A stretch of DNA of 64,000 nt from Vitellaria paradoxa (lineage: Eukaryota; Streptophyta; Magnoliopsida; Ericales; Sapotaceae): the NCBI GenBank assembly GCA_019916065.1, contig CM034233.1, positions 4,405,501-4,469,500 on the forward strand, given 5' to 3'. Positions 25,101 through 35,806 of the stretch are shown piece by piece. The position numbers and the translations under genes are program-made. The notes below the pieces were generated by a model that saw only the letters and a list, made by a program, of their open reading frames with translations, made no database searches and was not told the DNA's origin. Within the stretch, counting starts at the first letter, position 1; every line of letters starts with the position of its first letter.

Positions 25101-28100
25101 AAAATTGATTGGCTATAGAAGATATGAGAACAATTTTCCTATTTAACTTCAATGCTTAGTATCATACTAAAGTTTAGTTTAAGAAGCACGAACACTTTTA
25201 GGAAGGTGATGTGGATAGAGACAGAACACTTGTTTCACACGTCAGGTACTCATTTAAATATGTTATTTTAATTTTTAGAGCTGGTCAGACGCTAGGGGAT
25301 GTGTGTATCTATTAGACTCGGCCAAAACTCATTATAAATTTTGAAGAAAAATTGGAATTTCATTATATGATAAAAACATTATGGATTTATATTTATCAAT
25401 CTCTTTATTTTTATTTTTGTTTTTAATTTTTTTATAAGTTTCAGACCCAAAACTTCGACTTTGTTTATGCATATAACATTCTAAAATTGGTGTAAATAAA
25501 AATTAATTGTATTTTTCAGCGCAAAAATGAATAAATAGTTATTTTTCATGTATATATATACATAATATTTATTTGTCAATATTTTCTTGCCATGTTTTGT
25601 CTTGAAAATTTTCAAAATTATCATCGCTGCATGTTTGTGCCATATCTCTATCGCAAGTCCATATCCATTTTTCTGTAGTGTTTAGTAGTTAATAGTTAGT
25701 ATTATAATAGAAAAGATGTCATTATGTTATTACTCATTTGTTGGACGTTCTTATATTTAATTTTTTCCTTTCTTTTCTTGCATATTGCAGTTTGCCTTCA
25801 GCTTTGTTTTAGCATTATTAGGAAAGCTTTTGGATTGCGTTGATTGGGAAGGATTGGTGATTTTGAGTTCTTTAAGAATAAATAAATAATTTTTTTTGAT
25901 GAACTATATAGAATGCATGGATTAGAACCTCTGTTTGATGTTTACTTTGGTGTTCTACCCAACAGAAAACCAAAGACAACTTTCCTTTGGGTGTTCTAAC
26001 TCAGCATCATTTTTTTTTTTAATTTTATTTTTCGCAGGCAAATTTGATGAGAACAGCCGCGACAAACTATTTATTGGATTCTGGAGTTCAATGGGGGGGA
26101 GCTCCTGCTGTAAAGGTCAGAAATTAGACAAAAAGCAATTATTGGTTTTTTCTTTCAGAGCCTTGACCAGTGAACACTGTTTCTCTCAACAATTATATAC
26201 GTTGCCAATACTTTACAGGGTGTGCGAGATGCTGCTGTAGAGTTGCTGCACACTCTGGTAGCTGTCCATGCAGAGGTACTTATTGCGTGGTTTGAATTTT
26301 TTTTCTTTTTTTTTTTCTTTTAGATTCTTCCTGCTTTGTTGTTTATTTATTTGAACAATGCTCAGTGCATTGTATTTGTATATCCGTTAAAATGAGAAGC
26401 TATTTACATCTGCTTAAGGCCATTGTCTGAAGGCTGACTATGTGATCAACTGGTTGTCTGTTGTAGTCCATTTGCTTGCTGTAGCTTCTGAGTTGAAATA
26501 ATTCCCTCAATGCAGGTCTTTGCTGGCTGTAAGCCCCTGCTGGACAAGACTCTTGGTATACTTGTGGAAGGTCTAATTGATACTTTCCTCAGCCTTTTCC
26601 ATGAAAACAAAACCAAAGATCTTAGATCACTGGACATGAACGGTTTTTGTCAGCTTATGCTTGAGGTAAATAATGGCATTTGGTTTTGCTTGCTTGTGTC
26701 TCTTAAATTAGCTGATATTTATTTCTGGAAAAGATGCTCCTGCAGCTGAATTGGCAATCACCCATTAAAATAAATTAATGCAACTTTATTTTTTGGGACC
26801 TTGTAAAATAACAACAAAAATTCTTGAGTACCGGATAGAGGAAATTTATTTACTTACTTCTTATTTTTTTACTTGAAACGTATTGTTTACTATGCCTTGC
26901 ATTGAAAGGATTCGCAAGGGATATAAAGAAAATTAAAAAAAAAGAAAAAAAGAAAAACTGAGAGCAAGTGAACAGTGAGGGCCTGATTGGTATTATTTTG
27001 TTGTTGATGTTTTGGTATCACCATTTTTTGTCTTTTGAATTTTTGTAAACTAAATGATGAAGATTTTGTCAGCTTGGTTTTATTGGAACTGTTAATATTT
27101 TCTAATTCACTTGTGATTTTTAAAATTAAGGAAAACTGTTAAGAAAATGCGACTTCTACGTTTTGTATTTTTCCTTCTTTGAAACAGGTTTTGAAATTTA
27201 GGAAAACTGTTAAGAAAATGCGACTTCTACGTTTTGTATTTTTCCTTCTTTGAAACAGGTTTTGAAGATGATGCGGAACAGGCCGCAAGATTTCATGAGG
27301 ATTTTCTTCTTAGAAACACTAAAAAAATTTGTGCTTATCTTTTGTTTCTTGTAGTACATTCTTTTATTGAAATGATAGACTGTGTCTGTCACTCAGAATG
27401 CTAATTATTTGAATTTATATTCCGCAGCTTGAATATTTCGAGACCATATTGAATCCATATTTTACCCCTGATGCAAGGGAGTCTCTGAAGTCCTTACAAG
27501 GGGTGCTTCTGGAGAAAGCCACCGAGAGCATGGCGGAGCCTGTTGAGACTCCGAGTCATCACCGGCGGCCAACTCGTGGGAGTGAAGATACACTTTCAGA
27601 TGACAGACAGCAAGCAGTGTCTGTGTCACCTGATGACCTGATTGTAAGGATCATTCTTATTTTGTCTCTTACGCTGACAGATCTTAGGCTGAGTATGGGA
27701 AGCAAAAAAGTTAATTTTTTTTGTGTTTGGGAAGGGAGAAAAGTTAGTTTTTTTTTTTAGTTTTTTTTTTTTGGGGTTAATTTGACAATTTTGCCCTTCA
27801 TGGTATAAAAGAAGTTAAAAATGTAAGACGGTAAATATGGTTATTTTAGAAAAAGCTAAAAACCAAATGGCACCTTAAAGACTGAAAATCTTCTTATAAC
27901 GGCATTCGATGATAAAAATATTTAAATTTATAATTTATCCGCTTATGAGTTTGACGAGAAGAGAGCCCGTGTCCCTCCCCTAAATCGCAGCATTTTGTTT
28001 TGCATTCTATTTGACGGCATCTCATACGCTTGGTCCATGTTTCTATTTGCTTAGGCCCTTGCCCAGCAGCATAGCTCCGAACTACTCGAAGCTGAGCTCG

Positions 28101-28279
28101 AGAGGACTCGGATTAACACTGCATGCTTTGTGGAGTCAATTCCGCTAGACTCAGTTCCGGCATCAGCTTTAGCTGCGTATGCTTCTTTTAGAGGGTCAGC
28201 GGATCCTCCGGGAAGAAATTTCAGAGGTTCGCAACCCGCTGGATCCCCTGCGTACTCCAGCCGGCAAAGACGTAGGTGA
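8762..28279 (+). CDS. SEC5: Exocyst complex component SEC5 (21 exons, 1,095 aa)
   Basis: SEC5 is a subunit of the octameric exocyst, which tethers secretory vesicles to the plasma membrane. Identification rests on collinear similarity to remembered Arabidopsis SEC5A (about 1,090 aa) along the whole length, from the acidic DLDEDELLQ start to the basic RQRRR tail. Exons: 8762-9163, 12119-12270, 13521-13612, 14314-14508, 14694-14821, 14907-15065, 16550-16654, 17176-17250, 17612-17749, 17856-18044, 19772-19915, 20839-20965, 21041-21251, 22493-22608, 22709-22940, 23525-23621, 26038-26115, 26219-26275, 26516-26665, 27428-27643 and 28055-28279. All junctions are GT..AG and keep frame. Residues 1-185 are charged and disordered, with an SDDLDEDE and a DDDEDSEVE stretch. 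The helical Sec5 core starts near residue 216 (EKLMYFSEKFDAKLFLSRIH). No Ral-binding TIG domain is present, as usual in plants. The start ATG has a conserved leader and is preserved in the upstream pseudogene. Whether it is the SEC5A or SEC5B orthologue cannot be told. Confidence 0.97.
9164..12118 (+). other. SEC5 intron 1 (2.96 kb)
   Basis: This is the longest SEC5 intron. It holds an unrecognised 116-codon open frame at 9,501-9,851 that begins at TTG and matches no family I know. It also holds a GC-richer patch at about 10,780-11,160 with AGCTC/GAGCTT motifs that resembles dispersed plant repeats. No exon is missing here, because exons 1 and 2 join in frame as in the family. Confidence 0.6.
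12449..13055 (-). mobile_element. Antisense L1-type LINE 3' fragment in SEC5 intron 2
   Basis: On the minus strand, broken frames read the LINE zinc-binding region that follows reverse transcriptase: VNRCSLYKYWGESIDHFLF (about 12,790-12,855) and VSHLLFVDASIVFYG further upstream. The plus strand starts with a T-run at about 12,449, equivalent to the LINE poly(A) tail. The copy is 5'-truncated and full of frame breaks, so it is inactive. Confidence 0.75.
15360..15591 (+). repeat. 116-bp tandem duplication in SEC5 intron 6
   Basis: Copies at 15,360-15,475 and 15,476-15,591 differ by a single base that I can see (AAGCTGC against AAGCCGC). The high identity suggests a recent event. It lies away from either splice site. 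Confidence 0.95.
18551..19430 (-). mobile_element. Antisense L1-type LINE 3' fragment in SEC5 intron 10
   Basis: The minus-strand frame at 18,971-19,396 contains DKLTWSLTSSGLFQVKSLN followed by ILTIDNLRRRKMVIVNRCC, the usual order of the zinc-binding domain at the end of plant L1 ORF2. A plus-strand T-run near 18,551 marks the tail end. The fragment is split by an A/GA-rich tract at about 19,086-19,150, which destroys the frame. It is inactive. Confidence 0.85.
19916..20087 (+). repeat. 85-bp tandem duplication spanning the SEC5 intron 11 donor
   Basis: Copy 1 begins exactly at the splice donor (GTAAATGCT at 19,916) and copy 2 repeats it at 20,001. The two copies share most bases, with several substitutions. 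A second donor-like GTAAATG therefore lies 85 bases downstream. Use of it would add intron sequence to the mRNA. Confidence 0.9.
20276..20608. repeat. Dispersed repeat-like segment in SEC5 intron 11
   Basis: This segment is rich in GACAC/CACAAC motifs. The start (CATGGGTGCGGACTCC) and end (CACGGAGTTCCATG) are roughly inverted. It resembles non-coding plant repeats of unknown class. The call is weak without a repeat library. Confidence 0.35.
21975..22335 (-). mobile_element. Antisense LINE 3'-end fragment in SEC5 intron 13
   Basis: A plus-strand T-run followed by TATAAGAAACTGAGTATTA resembles the tail-proximal starts of the fragments at 12,449 and 18,551. The following 300 bases are of similar style, with no long frame. 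The call rests on similarity of layout and is less certain than the other two. Confidence 0.5.
23622..26037 (+). other. SEC5 intron 16 (2.4 kb)
   Basis: No coding segment or clear mobile element was seen. It contains A-runs at about 24,383 and 24,487 and a short GA run at about 24,415-24,428. Exons 16 and 17 join in frame with no missing family segment. Confidence 0.6.
27129..27268 (+). repeat. 71-bp tandem duplication in SEC5 intron 19
   Basis: Two apparently identical 71-base units start at 27,129 and 27,200. Each carries a pyrimidine-rich stretch followed by GAAACAG and so looks like a 3' splice site. The true acceptor used to keep the family frame is downstream at 27,427. Confidence 0.95.
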
Positions 28280-30075
28280 ATTATTTAGTACCCTTAATTC
28301 TTTTATTATTTGTACGTACTGTTGTATGTAATGATTTATGCAAAGAAACCTCTGCTTTGATCTTTCGTCTTTTTTTCTTTGATCTTTTTCAAGTTACAAA
28401 CTGCTATTGGTGTTGGAGAAAGGATCTGAAAGTTTTTGCATCCTCTCAGCATTTTGATAGTTTCAATTTCAATCGGCCACTGGCTTTAGATCAATAGGAG
28501 CAGTCTCAATTGTAACTGTGTGTCAAGAGAATTCCCAGTGATTTTCAATATGCACTTGCCTTTTATACATAACAGAACAGTCAGCCAATGACCAATTTCA
28601 TCAACTATGAGAGAAAGGGATATAGATGAATCACTGTGCTCGCAGTATATAGTCATTCATAGGAAAAAAAAAAAAAAAAAGCAGAGGAGAGAGGAGTAAA
28701 AGAGGAAAAGAACAAAAAAGGGAATAAGGAATTGAAGAAGAGAAGAGATTAAATAAGAAGTGGAGGAGAAAATTAAAGAGACGTATTGTATGCCTCTACC
28801 TCTACCGCTTAAAGAACGATATGAATGCTCAATTTCATCAACTACAATTGTAGTTTGTTTATTACATCTCCCCCTCATATAAGCCAACTATGCTTCATTT
28901 TGTAACATGAGAAACATTTTTTTTTTAACTTTTTTTATCTTATATAATATTTTTCATGGAGATTTGATTATTTTTCCTCTTTTTTTTTTTTCAATTATTA
29001 GGCATTTTATTCATATTTCCTTAAATAAAAGTTTATAAAAAAAAAAAAGTTCAAAACGGGGAACCGAAATGTAGGGCCAAAAAAGAAATCGATTTTTTTT
29101 TTTTTTTTTAACTGTATCTGAGTTTTCCCGTAGTAAGGCATTATTTTGTTTTTGTTTTTTTTTTTATTGGTATTTCTTCGTTTTGACAGATTTGAATAAT
29201 AAATCTAAAAGCCAATAAAAAAAATGGTAAAACAGTCGTGAGACAAAATTAGAAAAAATTTCCAATCTTTTTTTTTTTTTTTAATGTAACAAAAACTCAG
29301 AAGAAGAAGAATAGTTTACATTACCAAAAAAATTTGTTTTCATATTTTTTTCATTTCAACTCGTAATCTTATCGGGAATAGGCATAGCCTGACATTGAAG
29401 ATATCGAAATTAACTTGTTATAAAAATAAAATATTGTTCTGAATGTTTTTGAAGAAAAAATAAAATTAATCTGAGAGTTAATTAAATTGATGAGATTTTG
29501 GATTTACTTCTCAACAGTCACTAATTCGAGTCTCTTTAGGGTTACTAAAAGTTTACCCAATTGTTAATTTTAGGACTGTCAGAAATTAGTCGAGATACTT
29601 ACAAATTTACAAATTAACCGGATATTTGACATATTAAAAAAAGGAAAAAATAAAAATTTGAACTAAAATTTTCATCTTAACTAATTAAAAATTTTAAATA
29701 AATGAACTTTTATTGTACTACAATAATTATGTTTAAAGTAAAAAAAAATTTATTCATTTAGAATTTTAAGATTTTATTTTATTAAAATGAAATTTACTAA
29801 TCATTATTGTAGATTTGCCAAATTAAATAATAATTTTAAGCTTGTATGTTTCTCATAACATTTATCGGATTTCCCATTGGTCCCACGCGAACACGTTACC
29901 GTATGTGAGCCAGAAAACGAAGCGGAAACAGGAACGGAACGGCACACTTTTTTCCTCTTTCTTTTTTTTTTAATTTTTATTTTTATTTATTACACAGAAC
30001 GAGAAACTCGAGCGCACTCGTCCCGTTCATTGTCTGTCTCCACTGCCTGCCTCTTTGAAGAAACACACCACAGCC
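28280..30075 (+). other. SEC5 3' flank and ABC1K3 upstream region
   Basis: This is the SEC5 3' UTR followed by spacer. A polypurine tract of about 125 bases lies at 28,662-28,786, and several A/T runs lie at 28,900-29,300. Before ABC1K3 there is an ATTGG (inverted CCAAT) at 29,874-29,878. The sequence turns GC-richer from about 29,880, as expected for a leader. Confidence 0.6.
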
Positions 30076-33000
30076 ATGAGTTATCGGCCACCGTCTTCAA
30101 CCGCCGTTTCGTCACCATCGCGGCCATGTGTTATGGCGATTACGATTCCGAGGCGGAGGAATCCTTGTATTCGGAGGAGAGTGCGAGTGTCGATGACACC
30201 GCGAGCAGCCCTTGTGGAGGCGAGACCCCGATCTGTGCCGGCAATTAGAGATGCGAACGACGGCGGAAACAATACCGCCGTGCCAGTCCTCCTCCGACGG
30301 GACCCCTCCTCTGTTACATCTTCTAGGGATCGAGCCGACGATATTCAAGCCGAGGCAAGAGCTATGGCCAGAGCTGCCAATGCTTCCGTCTACAGCCCCG
30401 AACTTCTCGCCGTCAAATACCGTTCTCGCCCCGTCAAGGTAGGTCACGGATTGCCTTGAAGCTTAATTCTTGATAAAATTTGGTTCCTCTTCGATCCTAT
30501 ACGTCTGATTTTATCTCGGATTTGTCCTTTGCTATCTTTTTATTTATCACTATCAGGTCCTCCGGAGGACTTTGGAAATAGTTATCGGACTAGGTTCATT
30601 TGCGCTGCAGTTGTGGGTGGACCAGTTGAACGGGCAACTCGATCAGAAGAGAAGAGTGAGGGCTATTCAGCTGAGGAAAATTTTCACGAGATTGGGTCCT
30701 ACTTTTGTGAAATTAGGACAAGGGTTGTCCACAAGGCCTGACCTGTGTCCAGCCGAGTACCTCGAGGAGCTCTCTGAATTGCAGGTATCTACAGTCCCTA
30801 CCTCCTCCCCTTCCGCAATATACTTCTTTCTTTCTTTTTAGGCACATCTATGCTAGTGGTCACGATATATATATCTGTGAAGTGGAATGCCTATTGTTAC
30901 AAACAGGTTCCATTTGCGAATTTTTGAGATATGGCACCATACGACATGCCAACTGTTATTCATCTGAGGAACATTTCCTTCCGCACGGAAATGTTGTAAG
31001 TTCTATGGCAACTCTTTTTCATTAATATGGGAGTTTGGTTGCAAAATATTATGTATGTTTTTTTGCACCATGGGCTTCCCTTCCATCCTCCTCCTCCTTT
31101 GTACAAGCGGCACCCCCTTGGTGCCTTTTTTATTTTAGGTATATCCTTTACTTATTAGAATGTAAAAATAAAAAATAAAAAAGTCTCGTGTTGTGGCTGT
31201 TATAATTATAGGTTTAGATGTGAAGAGCCTAACACAACCCTTTCCGCATGTTATGATTGAGCAGGATGATTTGCCAACATTTCCAGATGTAGAGGCATTT
31301 TCTTGCATAGAGAGAGAGTTGGGACTCCCACTTGACTCCATCTACTCATCAATATCTCCATCTCCAATTGCTGCAGCTAGTCTAGGCCAAGTTTACAAAG
31401 CTGTGCTGAAGTATTCTGGCCAAGTTGTTGCTGTGAAGGTGCAAAGGCCTGGCATCGAAGAAGCTATAGGACTTGATTTTTATCTGATAAGAGGCCTAGG
31501 ATTTCTCATAAACAAATATGTTGATATAATTTCCAGCGATGTTGTTGCCCTTGTTGACGAATTTGCTCGCAGAGTGTATCAAGAACTTAATTACGTGCAG
31601 GTTATTTTCCCATCACTATTTTCACACTTCTATCTCAAGAATTCATGTTGGCAAATTATTTTATCTCTGGATCTAGCCTGCTGTAGTAATTCTGTTACTT
31701 GGTTGAAGTTAAAAAAAAAAAGAAAAAAAAGGTTTTTTGGTAATTTGTAGAAGATTCCTCTAGGTTTGAATGTTAATTTTGACAGGTCTATGCAGGAGGG
31801 CCAGAATGCAAGGAGGTTTAAAAAGTTGTATGCAGACAAAGAAGATGTCCTTGTCCCAGATATCTTTTGGGATTACACCAGCGGGAAAGTATTGACAATG
31901 GAGTGGATCGAGGGTGTCAAACTAAATGAGCAAGATGCCATTGAGAGACAAGGGTTGAAAGTTTTGGATCTGGTGACCACTGGTATTCAGTGTAGTCTTA
32001 GACAGTTGCTCGAGTGTGGGTATTTTCACGCAGATCCTCATCCTGGCAATATTTTGGCGACACCTGAGGGAAAGCTTGCTTTTCTTGATTTTGGAATGAT
32101 GAGCGAAACCCCGGAAGAAGCAAGATTTGCTATCATTGGTCATGTTGTTCACATGGTCAATCGTGATTATGAAGCTATGGCCCGTGATTATTATGATCTG
32201 GATTTCTTGTCCAAGGATGTAGACGTTTCTCCAATTGTACCAGCACTTCGGAACTTCTTTGATGATGCTCTTAATTCAACTGTGAGTGAACTCAACTTCA
32301 AAACAATAGTGGATGGTCTGGGTGCTGTTCTTTATCAATATCCATTCAATGGTAAGCTGCTTTTATTTATGAATCACGCATTTAATGTTATTCTCATCTG
32401 ATACATGTTGAGTAGTCTGTAGGTGGCTATGGCAAACTCAGCCAACAGGCGCACATTTTATTAGTGCTAGATAAATTCAGGATCTTATTGGGCAATAGTC
32501 TTTTTCTTCAAAATAAATGCAGTATAGTTGTGCAAATATATAAATAACTAGAGTTTTGCACATATTTTAATGACCACTGCTTTGGCTTGTCAAATGATTG
32601 CAGTCCCAGCTTACTATGCATTGATATTGAGGTCTCTTACTGTTCTAGAAGGTTTGGCACTATATGCTGATCCTAATTTCAAAGTACTGGCTGCTTCATA
32701 TCCATATTTTGCAAAAAGGCTTCTCACAGATCCAAATCCATATCTCAGAGATGCTCTTATCGAGTTGCTTTTCAAGGATGGAAAGTTCAGGCATGTATTT
32801 ACTGTTGTCTTAATTTTGTATTTGGTGGAATGGTTGAATTTGAAAAAGCTCTTACTATTGCTTTGGTACAGGTGGAATAGACTTGAAAATCTACTTGTTC
32901 AGGGGAAAAAGGATAGGGATTTCTCTGCAAAAGATGCTTTACGACCTGTCCTCAAACTTTTGTTGGGTCCAGATGGTGAAGAGCTCAGGATTCTAGTTAT

Positions 33001-33961
33001 TAAAGAGGCTGTGCGTGTCACCGAAGCTGTTATTTTGGGTTCTGTGGTTGATAGTTACAACTCTATTCCTAGTCCCATGAGGACTCTTATTTTCAATGGC
33101 TATGTAGGTGGACCACTTACAATGAGTGATGCTGAGCAAAACAGCATCATGGAGCTCAGAGCACAAGTTTTTAGAATATGGGGGCTTCTGCAATCCTCAG
33201 ATAATTTTGATCCTTCTATTTTGCAGCCTATTTTACAGGTGAGAAAAAACTTTTTAATTTCTCTCTTTTTCTTAGTACCTTTTATGTTGTGTTAGCTCTG
33301 GTTGATGAAGCACTTTGTCTCATGCCTTCTGCCTTGTACCTCAACTTACACCTTTAGTATCAAGCTCCAAAGAAAAAAAAAAGTGAAATTCATAACTGCC
33401 AAATTCCTACTGAATAGTCAAAATTCCAGGGATTGATTGTAGCAAGTTCTTTTTGTTTGTTTGGATAAAACCCAAAACAACAAATGACTTCCATAATATT
33501 AGGGCTATTGTTGTTGTTGTGCAAGACTTGACACCATTTTATTGGTGCACAAAAGCAATAAGGCCCGTTTCATTGAAGTAGAAACTAAGGCCTAGTTTGG
33601 TACAAGGGAATGGAATAGTCATTCGCACACTTTTATTCCATTGCCGTGTTTGGTACGCTTATTTGAAATGCTACTTTATGCTTATTTGAAATTTTACTTT
33701 ATTTAAAGGAATAGAATGTAATGATAGTGTGGGAATGACCATTCCCTTCTATTCCATTGTACCACACAAGGCCCAAGTGCTTTCATGTTTGTATTTATTC
33801 ATCGTGCTGACGGGAGAAATATACACGAGTAGGTCCTTCAAGAACCGGAGGCACGTAGTCTTGGGGGGCGTGTTATTGGTGGAATCACTCAGCGCCTGGC
33901 AGCACGCTTATTACAGCAAGTTCTCCGAGTTCCAAACACACCTCCTGCTTCAACTTTGTGA
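30076..33961 (+). CDS. ABC1K3: Plastid atypical kinase ABC1K3 (7 exons, 721 aa)
   Basis: This is an ABC1/UbiB-family atypical kinase. In Arabidopsis ABC1K3 sits on plastoglobules with ABC1K1 and controls tocopherol, plastoquinone and plastochromanol metabolism. Exons: 30076-30438, 30557-30784, 31265-31600, 31796-32351, 32604-32790, 32872-33238 and 33833-33961. Residues 1-55 are rich in S, T, P and R, as in a plastid transit peptide. Family marks: KLGQ at 173-176 (KxGQ motif), the alanine-rich loop AAASLGQ at 233-239, lysine 255 in VAVKV, HADPHPGN at 387-394 and DFG at 407-409. All appear intact. Length matches remembered Arabidopsis ABC1K3 (711 aa), including the C-terminal RLAARLLQQVLR. The start is the ATG at 30,076; the frame is open to a TTG 21 bases upstream, which I do not use. 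Intron 5 begins with GC. Confidence 0.97.
32791..32871 (+). other. ABC1K3 intron 5: 81-base GC-AG intron that keeps the frame
   Basis: Family alignment requires KFR followed directly by WNRLENLL. That join is obtained only by removing 32,791-32,871, with AG|GCATGT as donor and TACAG|G as acceptor. The intron is 81 bases long with no in-frame stop, so retention would insert 27 mostly hydrophobic residues without shifting the frame. Confidence 0.85.
33589..33773. mobile_element. 185-bp MITE in ABC1K3 intron 6
   Basis: The left end GGCCTAGTTTGGTACAAGGG mirrors the right end CCATTGTACCACACAAGGCC. Internally, GGAATGGAATAGTCATTC near the left faces GAATGACCATTCC on the right. It is non-coding and ends 59 bases before the last exon, between branch-site territory and upstream intron. 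Confidence 0.85.
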
Positions 33962-34350
33962 CCATTATTGTCAACTTTTGGTAAGTTAATACGCATGACA
34001 TCCGTGTAAATTGAACTTCTCTTTCCCCTTTTCTTCAATTCGATTCAACATTGTCATTCTTCACATCTAAAAATTTGTACAATCAAATCCTTTTATCTTT
34101 GTACCATATCCAGATGAATGAAATTTATGAAGTTTTTGCCAGAACTTTCCACACTCTGCATCACTGCTCATTGCCTTCTAAAAAGCGTCCAATCTTTTTC
34201 CATGTATGCCTGCCAACAAAGCTTCAATGTACTTTCAACTTGCGACATGTCGCATGTGGCTGGGCCATGTTTCACGATGCCTTCCTGTTCGTTATTTACC
34301 AGTCATGCCACACATTGAAATTGCCATGTAGGTGGTGGACTAGGAGTGGC
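33962..34350 (+). other. ABC1K3 3' flank
   Basis: This is the probable 3' UTR and start of the spacer. No gene was seen; the open frames here are short and have no family match. Confidence 0.5.
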
Positions 34351-34464
34351 TTTATCTGCATTTGTCTGAATCGATTTTATGCAGATAAAGTTGTTATTTT
34401 ACTGCTGACAAATAAAAAATAACAACTTTATAAGCATTTGTCTGAATGGATTTTTATGCAGATA
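34351..34464. repeat. Cluster of perfect hairpins flanked by direct repeats
   Basis: TTTATCTGCAT (34,351-34,361) pairs with ATGCAGATAAA (34,379-34,389) in an 11-bp stem. Immediately overlapping, ATAAAGTTGTTATTTT (34,385-34,400) pairs perfectly with 34,416-34,431 in a 16-bp stem with a 15-base loop. GCATTTGTCTGAAT...ATGCAGATAA occurs on both sides of the second stem. It may be a small foldback insertion or part of the ABC1K3 3' end. Confidence 0.8.
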
Positions 34465-34719
34465 ACTCTTCAAAAGCCCTGTATCTTTTGCTTATGTTTA
34501 GGAGTGGGTTGGGTTGAATTCCAATTAAGGTTTTTACTAAAATTTTATGTTGGTATAGGGTATAGGAGCATTTTAAGGCATTACTGCTCTTCAATTTGGT
34601 GTGAGACATTTTCTTAATGGTCTTCCAGAAATCATCATCAGACAACATAGCATGGATTCTTACAAGTCAGTATAATTATATATTGCTGTTATAATGGTAC
34701 GTGAAAGTGGAAAAGGCAA

Positions 34720-35036
34720 TAAATAGTGAATATATATATTCACCATAATAGCACGAGACAGCAGAACGAAGTGAGAATTGGAAAATGCTATTGGCAGTGT
34801 CGGCCTGAATGAAAGCTATAAATGGTAGGTTGAATTATTGGATTCTCAAAAGGAGGTAAAGGAGTCTGTTAAGGAGATAGAGAGGTCTGTTGAGATTTTT
34901 CTAGGGTATTTATTGGTAATAGAGATAATATAGATGGGGAATCAGAGATATATTTGGAAACTCTGCCCCTGTATATAGATGACTGTTCAAACATAACCAG
35001 TCATCAAATCAAATAAGAGATATGGTTGGTGTGAGT

Positions 35037-35071
<35 letters not shown>

Positions 35072-35110
35072 CTGTTGAAAATTTTTTAGTGATTGGTGGG
35101 GTGAGGAGAT
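34720..35110. repeat. Possible LTR remnant with GA microsatellite
   Basis: About 34,860-35,025 reads like the R/U5 part of a Ty1/copia LTR (GCCCCTGTATATAGATGAC then a CATCAAATCAAATAAGAG end). No second LTR or internal coding was seen. A GA microsatellite occupies 35,030-35,069. Confidence 0.3.
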
Positions 35111-35767
35111 AATATCGAGATCTAAGATGTGGGGAAAGAGATTCATAATTTCTGCTTTTAGAAAATTATGTTTGAACTTTTCAAATGTCAAGTGTATTGA
35201 ACTAGAAAATGAAATGTGATATTATTATTATCAAGTGAGGCTTTGTTTATTATTATTATTATTATTATAAGATAAATTTTCCTGGTTGAGCAGTGCAGTT
35301 CTACTCAACCAGTTAACAGTTCGTTTCTGGTAAATTGATAATCATATAGATCTATATTGCTTAGCAGGAGGAGAGGAAAATGAAGGCATTTGCTGAGACA
35401 ATGATCCTCCTTGTGTACTCTTTTAAGTATAGGGGTACTTATCGTTCCTGTGATTGAATTGATTAAATGAAAGTTTATATCTTGCATCGATCGTATTTCT
35501 GTGGCCTGAGTCACTGAATCTATTTGTCTATTTTTTTTTTTCAGATATTCAAGCAAAGACCAAATTTCAAAAAAAAAATTTTTATAAAAAAAAATGCAAG
35601 ATAATTTAGTTTAGATAAGTACAAGAAAAAAAAAGCACTAATTTTCCTGCTACAGAAATATAGCTATAGAAATAAATAACTTAGAAGACAATTTTGCAAG
35701 TTGTTTTCCTACGTTTTCATCTATATAAAAAGAAAAAAAATGGATTTTTATTTAAATGACCGTAATA

Positions 35768-35806
<39 letters not shown>

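Noticed and set aside
28657..28887. Minus-strand 76-codon frame at the polypurine tract
   Set aside because: It is a phenylalanine/serine-rich translation of a simple-sequence tract.
30055..30075. Upstream extension of ABC1K3
   Set aside because: The first codon is TTG; the first ATG in frame is 30,076, which begins a good plastid transit-like region.
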